Below, in pieces: positions 58,264 through 64,000 of a stretch of 64,000 nt of DNA. Below the pieces are notes generated by a model. That model was not told the origin of the DNA. It was given only the letters and a program-made list of their open reading frames with translations, and did not search any database. The stretch is from Cheiracanthium punctorium (lineage: Eukaryota; Arthropoda; Arachnida; Araneae; Cheiracanthiidae): positions 91,001-155,000 of the forward strand of contig JAWZYV010019475.1 in the NCBI GenBank assembly GCA_038373885.1, written 5' to 3'. Within the stretch, counting starts at the first letter, position 1. The number at the start of each line of letters is the position of its first letter. Position numbers and translations under genes: made by a program.

Positions 58264-58619
58264 GCTTTAGCTTTAACTATAAAAATTTCATTTTGAGAAA
58301 TGTGCATGATTTCACTAGCGAAACTTTTAAACATGTTACACTTAAGTGTTTTTTTACGCTAATTAGTGAATCCATGCATGATTTAGAAGTCAAAACTAAG
58401 TGTAGCACTTGTATAGAGTACTGTATGCAATGTTACTCCACTTTCCGTTACGAAGTTGCGAAGACAGGCAACTGTCATGTTTTTTACGTCTGTGCCGTAC
58501 AAAATGTGATAAATGCCACACTGCTATTCCGGTATACATGCCGCAGTTTCTTTTGTACGGATGCCGCTTTTAGTGAAATTTTAATTTATTTCACCGTCTC
58601 TTATTTTTCATATTACTGA
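58264..58619 (+). CDS. Unrecognised Cys-rich open frame (doubtful)
   Basis: The frame from 58230 begins in the MITE. The part outside it gives about 118 codons with KCSTCIEYCMQCYSTF, GNCHVFYVC and FFCTDAAF, several cysteines in near-regular spacing. I know no family with this pattern. It sits inside an unclassified TIR element, so it could be a remnant of that element's protein or simply chance. Confidence 0.2.
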
Positions 58620-59404
58620 ATTTATGTTAATGGAGTATATTTGCTAGATTTAACTATGTGTAATTAATTAATTTTTTTTCTCTTTCATTTTGTACAGACT
58701 CACCAAGTTGGGCATCTTATTAGTCGTTAATTGTAACAAATTTGCATTTTAACATTCTGTCTTAAATGAAATATTGATCTTAAAAGTCAGATTTATATTA
58801 AATTTTTTTACAGATTTTATTAGAAACACCCGCATTTTATAAACTAAAACAATGTAAAAATAAAAGAATAAAACAATGTTTTAACAAATAAAACAAAATA
58901 AACGCTAATTTACTCTTTTCTCCCCTCTCAAATACACTGATGCTACGTTGTTGATGAAATAGCAATTAAAATTCAATTAAAAATAATAATTATTTAACTT
59001 TAGTAGTGAACTATGTTGGCAGACTCATATTGATTGAAACCTACTAATACCTACCTCTCTTTGTACTCAATCAGATTCTTTTTGTTATTACATAGGTAAT
59101 TATAGTCCAGATATGAATATTTTTTATTTATTACTTCATTAAGTTCATATGAGAGGCACGGCATAACTCCCGCACAAGAGTCCCGTCTCACCCAGAAGAG
59201 TGACGTCTCATCCGCAGTGCAATGTTTTAGAAGAAATTTATTAAAAAATATTAATCATTAAATTATATATTTCTTTTGTTGCACTATACACATTTTATAT
59301 TCTACATTAAATAGTACAGCATGATTTATTTTATTGTATGTGTACCCTGGGATTTTTTACACAAATTAAAAAAAAAGTGCAGCATAAGTCCCGGAATTAC
59401 CCTA

Positions 59405-60847
59405 TTGTGTTTTCTTTTAACAGTTTTTAAAGCATCACCAAAAGATCGGGATTTCGCTGGAATTTTAACTTTGTAACTTCAATGCGAAATTATTTATAAA
59501 GGGATTGTTTTGAAAAATTGACCATACGTATAGACATTTAGCCCGCTGTTATTATTATTATTATTATTTTAAATTAATGATGTTTGCATTTTTTAATTTT
59601 TCAAAAAATTCTATACATTTCCCTCCCTTTCCCTTCATTCGCAACCGGAAGCGAAAAAGTCCTATGACACTAGACCCCGAAAGCCAAAGATGTAACGTCA
59701 TGCTACATTTTTTGACAGCTTCTCACGCTATCCATGAATCGCGGTTTGTGGAAACGCCGGGTAATTCAGTTCCTCGTGGCAGTTGCATCGAGAACTCGGG
59801 AACGCTGATAATTCCATTTTGCAATTTTTTTTTGTCATTTATGGACTAAAAATTGGGTTGTTTTATTAACTTATTAATTTTTAAACAGTGGAACTTAAAG
59901 ATTTTTATTATTATTACTTCATATTTGAGATAACGAGATTAAAAGACTTGTTTCTATTAAATGTTTTTTTAAAAGAGATTTAAAAAAAATATTAACGGAT
60001 TAAATAATAAAAGAGTGGTTGCTGCATCAGATGCAAGCAACTTATGGAGGTCGATGTTTGTAAAATTCTTACTCACTTTATGCATAAGTCGTTGTGAAAA
60101 TGAGTCACGGGACTACATTAGTGAACATGAGTGAACATTTTTTCTCAGCAACTTACGCTTAATACTTAATCCGCGGGCAACGCCGGGCTAAGCAGCTACT
60201 ATCTGATACGGATTAGCTAGGTAGATACATAGTTTCAAAGTTGTACAGGTAGTTTCATTAAATAATATTTTATAAATGTTTAGAGGATTAAATGGAAATG
60301 TTTAGATTATAAATGATTAATCTTGCTTGCTAATCCATGCTTGCTATAATAATGTTCAATGTTTGGAAGTATATTTTTGCAGAAAGTATCTTGAACAGTT
60401 TAAAGTTCTGGAATGAAAGAAAATTAAATCCGGTAATTATCACTACAAAAACGACTGACGACGAATAAAATCTTAAAATCTCTGAATTATCTGTTAACTG
60501 GAGTCACGGGTGTAAACAAATTGTGAGATTGCCAACAACATAATTATCAGAGCAATTTAGTTTCTGTTTTGACTGATGAAATTAAGTTCATAAAGCGTAA
60601 TCTAAACTAGATATATCAACATTTTACACTTTACTGACGGCATTTGATGATATGCTTAAAAGTATAAATTTCAAATGAATAGTAAAGGTAATGCAATCAA
60701 AGAGAATTCAAATTGATGAAGAAAATGCGAAATAATAGTTGAAGTAAATGCGAAAAAAGAATGCCGTTATATATGTACGAAATTTGATTTTAACTATTTT
60801 TATAGTTAAACAGTTGTTTTTTTTAGAAGTAAAATTAAGATACAATC
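59405..60847. other. AT-rich spacer
   Basis: TTA-repeat run near 59549-59568. A short CCGCGGGCAACGCCGGGC patch near 60170 is typical of a dispersed repeat end. No gene recognised. Confidence 0.4.
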
Positions 60848-60930
60848 CTAGTTGCGCAACTAGTTTAAAAGACGCTCAGCCTGCGTTCTCATAACGGAAG
60901 CTGAATGTCTTTTGAACTAGTTGTGCAACT
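60848..60930. repeat. Hairpin with 24-bp arms
   Basis: AGTTGCGCAACTAGTTTAAA-AGAC is mirrored by GTCTTTTGAACTAGTTGTGC-AACT around a loop of about 33 bases. The outer part contains its own 12-bp palindrome AGTTGCGCAACT. Confidence 0.85.
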
Positions 60931-61534
60931 GGGGAATAAACGATAACAAATTTTATTTTCTGATGCACTGAATTGCTTTTCCACAAAGAGAAAACTTTTC
61001 CACCATTAGTATATTTTTTTATGCGGTGCTGCGTGTAACGTATGCACCCGATGTTCATGATGTTACATAGAGTAGGAAGCCGACCCTTAGGGTTTACCAA
61101 TAAGTACCCTCCAGAAGGACAGGATTTCCTAATTTGGACACGATTTCCAAAACCCTTTACCTGGATTGACACCCTGGGAGGTAATGTTTCAACATAGAGG
61201 ACATAGAAGCCGCGAACAGATTCTGCGCGCGCAAGCTTCCTCTAGCGTACACGGTAACACAGCAGTCCAGTTGAGAGAGGTTGTTACACTCTCAAGTACT
61301 GACCGGAGTCAGCGCTGCTTCCCTTTCGGTTTCTAATGGGAATTGATCTTCTACCAACTGGGCCCCTGCAGGATTAGAAATCCTGTATAATCGTAAATCG
61401 CCAAAAATAAATAAATAAAAATACAAAAAAAAAAAAACAAACATTAAACAATATTTCTGCTTTTTTTTGGGTGTGTGAGGGGGGGGGGCGAAAGGAGGAG
61501 GGAGTACGAATAAAATGAGGTTTCTAGAGAAATA
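60931..61534. other. Spacer, possible SINE fragment
   Basis: On the minus strand GGGGCCCAGTTGGTAGAAGA near 61360 resembles an RNA polymerase III A box in a tRNA-like setting, but no B box was found. G/C runs near 61480-61490. The 98-codon minus frame 61172-60876 has no homology. Confidence 0.35.
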
Positions 61535-63039
61535 CACTCATGTCCATAAATTAAGGATAATTCAGAATCACACAGAAATTGATCTCTAAAATAAAAATTT
61601 CACCTGTGGAATGATCACCCACATCTTGAAGAAGAATATGCAAATTACAGGAAACCACCAGATGGCGTGGATGGTACGTCACAATGACGAGAGTGTAAGA
61701 GAGGGGTATATAAGGAATGGTGGCAAAGAAGTAAAATTGTTCACAAGCGCTGTGAAAGCCTTTCAGTGCAAAAACCGCATAGTTATGGCACAAAGGAGGC
61801 ATTTGGATGATGTTTTACGTGGCAGAATTATCGGACGACTGGAATGTGGACGTACCCAGCTGGAAGTATCCGAGGAACTTGGAATCGCCCAGAGTGTCAT
61901 CTCCAGGCTTTGGCAACGATTCCAAGATGATGGTAATGTGAGTAGACGTTACAGCACAGGTCGCCCCCGAGTTACAACGCCGAATGAGGACCGCTATTTG
62001 GCAGTTACTGCCAAAAGAAACGGACGGAGTACAGCACCAGACCTGTCTCGTCAGCTCTCTTCAGCTACCGGTACGACAGTTTCAAGGCAGACCGTGTACA
62101 GACGCTTAGGGCACATTGGTCTATATTCTCGTAGGCCTGTCAGATGTGTTCCACTTACCGCAACTCACTGTCGCCTGCGATTAACCTGGAGTAGAGAGCA
62201 TGCATTGTGGACACCGCAACAGTGGTCTTGTGTGATGTTTTCCGACGAGTCCAGCTTTAGTTTGGAGTCTGATTCTCGCCGGACATTCATCTGGAGAGCG
62301 CCAGGTACCCGTTACCACCAAGAGAACACAATTGAAAGACACCGTTACGGTGGTGCAGGATGGCTCGTTTGGGGAGGAATTATTCTTGGTTCCAGAACTG
62401 ACCTGCATGTTCAGAGTGTAACGATGACAGGCCACATCTATCGGGATGTCATTCTGGAACAACATGTACGTTTGTTTAGGGGCGCCATGGGTGCTGAATT
62501 TGTGTTTATGGATGACAACGCCCGTCCTCACCGTGCAAACATTGTAGACGAATGCCTTCAATCGGAGGATATCACCCGTATGCATTGGCGAGCATACTAA
62601 CCGGACTTGAATCCAATAGAGCATGTGTGGGATATGCTTGGCCGACGAACTGCACCCGTCAACCCCCTCCCACCTGTCTACGGGAACTTCGGAGTGCATT
62701 GCTTGATGAGTGGTGTAATATTCCCCAAGATCAGATTGATCATTTGATACTCAGCATGCCTAGGCGTTGTCAGGCCTGTATTGCATCGTCCGGGAGACAT
62801 ACTCCGTATTAACCATCCTACTAACCATGTTATACTGTTGTTTGTAAATAGGTTCTTTTTTTGAAATTTGGTCAAGGGAGTAAAACTTGCAATTTTTATT
62901 AATTATGTCAAACATATAGCATCTTTTTTGCTCTTTACTTTTTGTTTAATAAATAGACTTTACGAATAAGTCAAATTTGTTTTGCTTCTTTCTCTTTCTT
63001 TGCCTGAACTTCATTATCCTTAATTTATGGACATGAGTG
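61535..63039 (+). mobile_element. Tc1-like transposon, nearly intact
   Basis: Ends CACTCATGTCCATAAATT...GGATAAT are identical inverted repeats over 27 bp, flanked by TA at 61533-61534 and 63040-63041. Length is 1,505 bp with a single transposase gene. Perfect TIRs and only two visible coding lesions indicate a recent insertion. Confidence 0.95.
61785..62812 (+). pseudogene. Tc1-family transposase with one nonsense and one frameshift
   Basis: I place the start at 61785 (MAQRRHLDDVLRGRIIGRL); an in-frame extension to 61611 is non-homologous. The paired-type helix-turn-helix follows (QLEVSEELGIAQSVISRLWQ), then the GRPR motif, VMFSDESSFSLES (first Asp), WLVWGGIILGSR and EFVFMDDNARPHRAN (second Asp). 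At 62598-62600 a TAA replaces the Ser of the SPDLNPIEHVWD block, so translation stops just before the catalytic Glu. A further frameshift near 62655 precedes the tail PPTCLRELRSALLDEWC, SMPRRCQACIASSGRHTPY, which ends normally at 62812. The full-length protein would be about 340 residues (DD34E). Very similar copies are common in spiders, from memory. Confidence 0.93.
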
Positions 63040-63041
63040 TA

Positions 63042-64000
63042 GATAATAGTGTCCCACTAAAATTTCTACATACATCTACACCAAGAAAATATTAAGGAAA
63101 AGGATTTAACATCAACAATATAATCGCGATATAAGGTCCCTGACAAACAGATGGATTGGTGGAAGAAGTATGGTTGAATAACATCATGTGCATCAAACCT
63201 CATAATTACAGCTTTTTTCCTATGAAGATTTTAGAAAGATAAATTCTTGTGCTTTAAAACTACGATTAATCGGCGAATTTGAAGCAGCAGTTGAAAGTTG
63301 TCTAAATACATAGTGGAATGAATAGGTTGCCTTATGAGTGGTGTCTTCAACAGAACATTCTAAAATGGGGCGTCGAATGTAAGACTCAGCACAGTTGTAC
63401 AGTTTATTTTAAATATTGAAGACATACTTTAAATCGGTAATTGGTATTTTCAATTGGTAATTAGTAAGTAAACTATCACTATTACTTAAAGTATATATAT
63501 GTAATGTATAAAAAGGTAATCTGTGTTTTACTAGTTTGGGTATTGTACAAGCGGGTGCTTTCACTGTAAGTTTTGCTTTCCTGTCATACTTGTCACGCGT
63601 GCTCTGGAGCTATGTTTTATTTCTTTAGTTAATTACTAGACACCAGGTCGTCGATTCTGTGTTCTTTTCAGTGTACACGTGTCCCCACGCCTTTGTAGCC
63701 CCGGATGCGGGTCATGTTGGTAAATGTGTGTGGTTCGATTAGAGATAAGAGAGAGGCGGAGGTATGTCTTAGCAACCCACGTGGTGTGGTGAACGTAAAT
63801 ACGCCCGCATCTGGAAAATCGAGAGACTTCTGCCACAAGAACTGCTTAACTAGTCCACCCAGACTTTCGTACCCGTCTCCCCTCCTCTCTTCTCACTCTA
63901 CATTGTAACTTAAAGATAATGTTCAATAAACCGTCTTACCTGCTTTAACTCTGGAAACTTTATTGGAATATCTGACGTCTCATAGAGCCGACAGGATTAT
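63042..64000 (+). repeat. LTR-like or transcription-unit end, running off the window
   Basis: TATAAAAAGG (63507-63516) looks like a core promoter and AATAAA (63925-63930) like a polyadenylation signal, followed by a T/A-rich tail and TCTCATAGAGCCGACAGG at the window edge. The block from about 63550 is GC-richer than its left flank. This layout fits an LTR with its primer site just beyond, but no second copy is in the window. 66-67-codon frames on both strands have no homology. Confidence 0.35.

Larger units (their letters stand above)
57927..59404. mobile_element. Unclassified TIR element carrying a nested MITE
   Basis: The left end ATAGGTTAATTCCGGGAG, then TCGCTGCAC, is mirrored on the right by GTGCAGCATAAG, TCCCGGAATTACCCTAT. 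Inside the right half GAGTCCCGTCTCACCC and GTGACGTCTCATCC form a short direct repeat. No target duplication could be fixed, and no transposase is recognisable. Confidence 0.55.

Noticed and set aside
62181..62699. 172-codon minus-strand frame
   Set aside because: Antisense shadow of the Tc1 transposase.
1..64000. Bacterial-type systems (operons, CRISPR, toxin-antitoxin, phage genes)
   Set aside because: No ribosome binding sites, operon-like gene packing, spacer arrays or prokaryotic proteins are seen; all coding homology is to eukaryotic transposable elements or a THAP domain.

Overview
This is animal nuclear DNA, AT-rich and with almost no host coding sequence that I can recognise. Its recognisable content is transposable elements, mostly broken and often nested: hAT, Tc1/mariner/IS630, pogo, BEL/Pao, copia, a LINE and SINE-like pieces. 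The Tc1-type transposase near 62 kb matches, from memory, a family very common in orb-weaver spider gene sets. Together with the BEL/Pao and hAT mix this suggests an arthropod, probably a spider. That is inference. No bacterial operons, CRISPR arrays or rRNA genes are seen.

Layout. 0-4.6 kb: a hAT 3' end inserted in a copia fragment, a LINE C-terminal fragment, a hAT MITE, and a 661-bp near-perfect hairpin MITE. 4.6-9.6 kb: two inverted SINE-like copies, two tandem arrays, inverted arms, and one THAP-domain exon on the minus strand. This exon is the best candidate for part of a real gene, or of a P-like element. 9.7-13.5 kb: a hAT carrying a nested pogo element, then two hAT MITEs. 18.7-21.9 kb: a foldback element of about 3.1 kb. 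22-30.4 kb: a decayed minus-strand BEL/Pao retrotransposon (gag, zinc knuckle, protease, RT, RNase H, integrase) with LTR-like repeats at 22 and 30 kb, broken by a MITE and followed by a ZMYM1-like hAT that itself carries a MITE.

33.8-39.3 kb: nested hATs, a Tc1 pseudogene split by a MITE, and a hAT with TAGGG-type ends. 40-41.8 kb: a decayed ORF of an arthropod repeat family I cannot name. 42-54 kb: mostly featureless AT-rich DNA with a mariner MITE, a tandem duplication, and an element with AACAA/TTGTT-rich ends. 54.7-56.3 kb: a mariner-like element with inverted repeats of about 150 bp. 57.9-59.4 kb: an unclassified TIR element with a nested MITE. 61.5-63.0 kb: a nearly intact Tc1 element. 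63.0-64.0 kb: LTR-like sequence running off the end.

Thirteen hAT-type insertions keep recognisable 8-bp target duplications, nine of them identical by eye. This lets several insertions be ordered in time and the elements be bounded exactly. No multi-gene functional system was found. The most unusual structures are the two long palindromes, the THAP exon inside inverted arms, and the unclassified elements.
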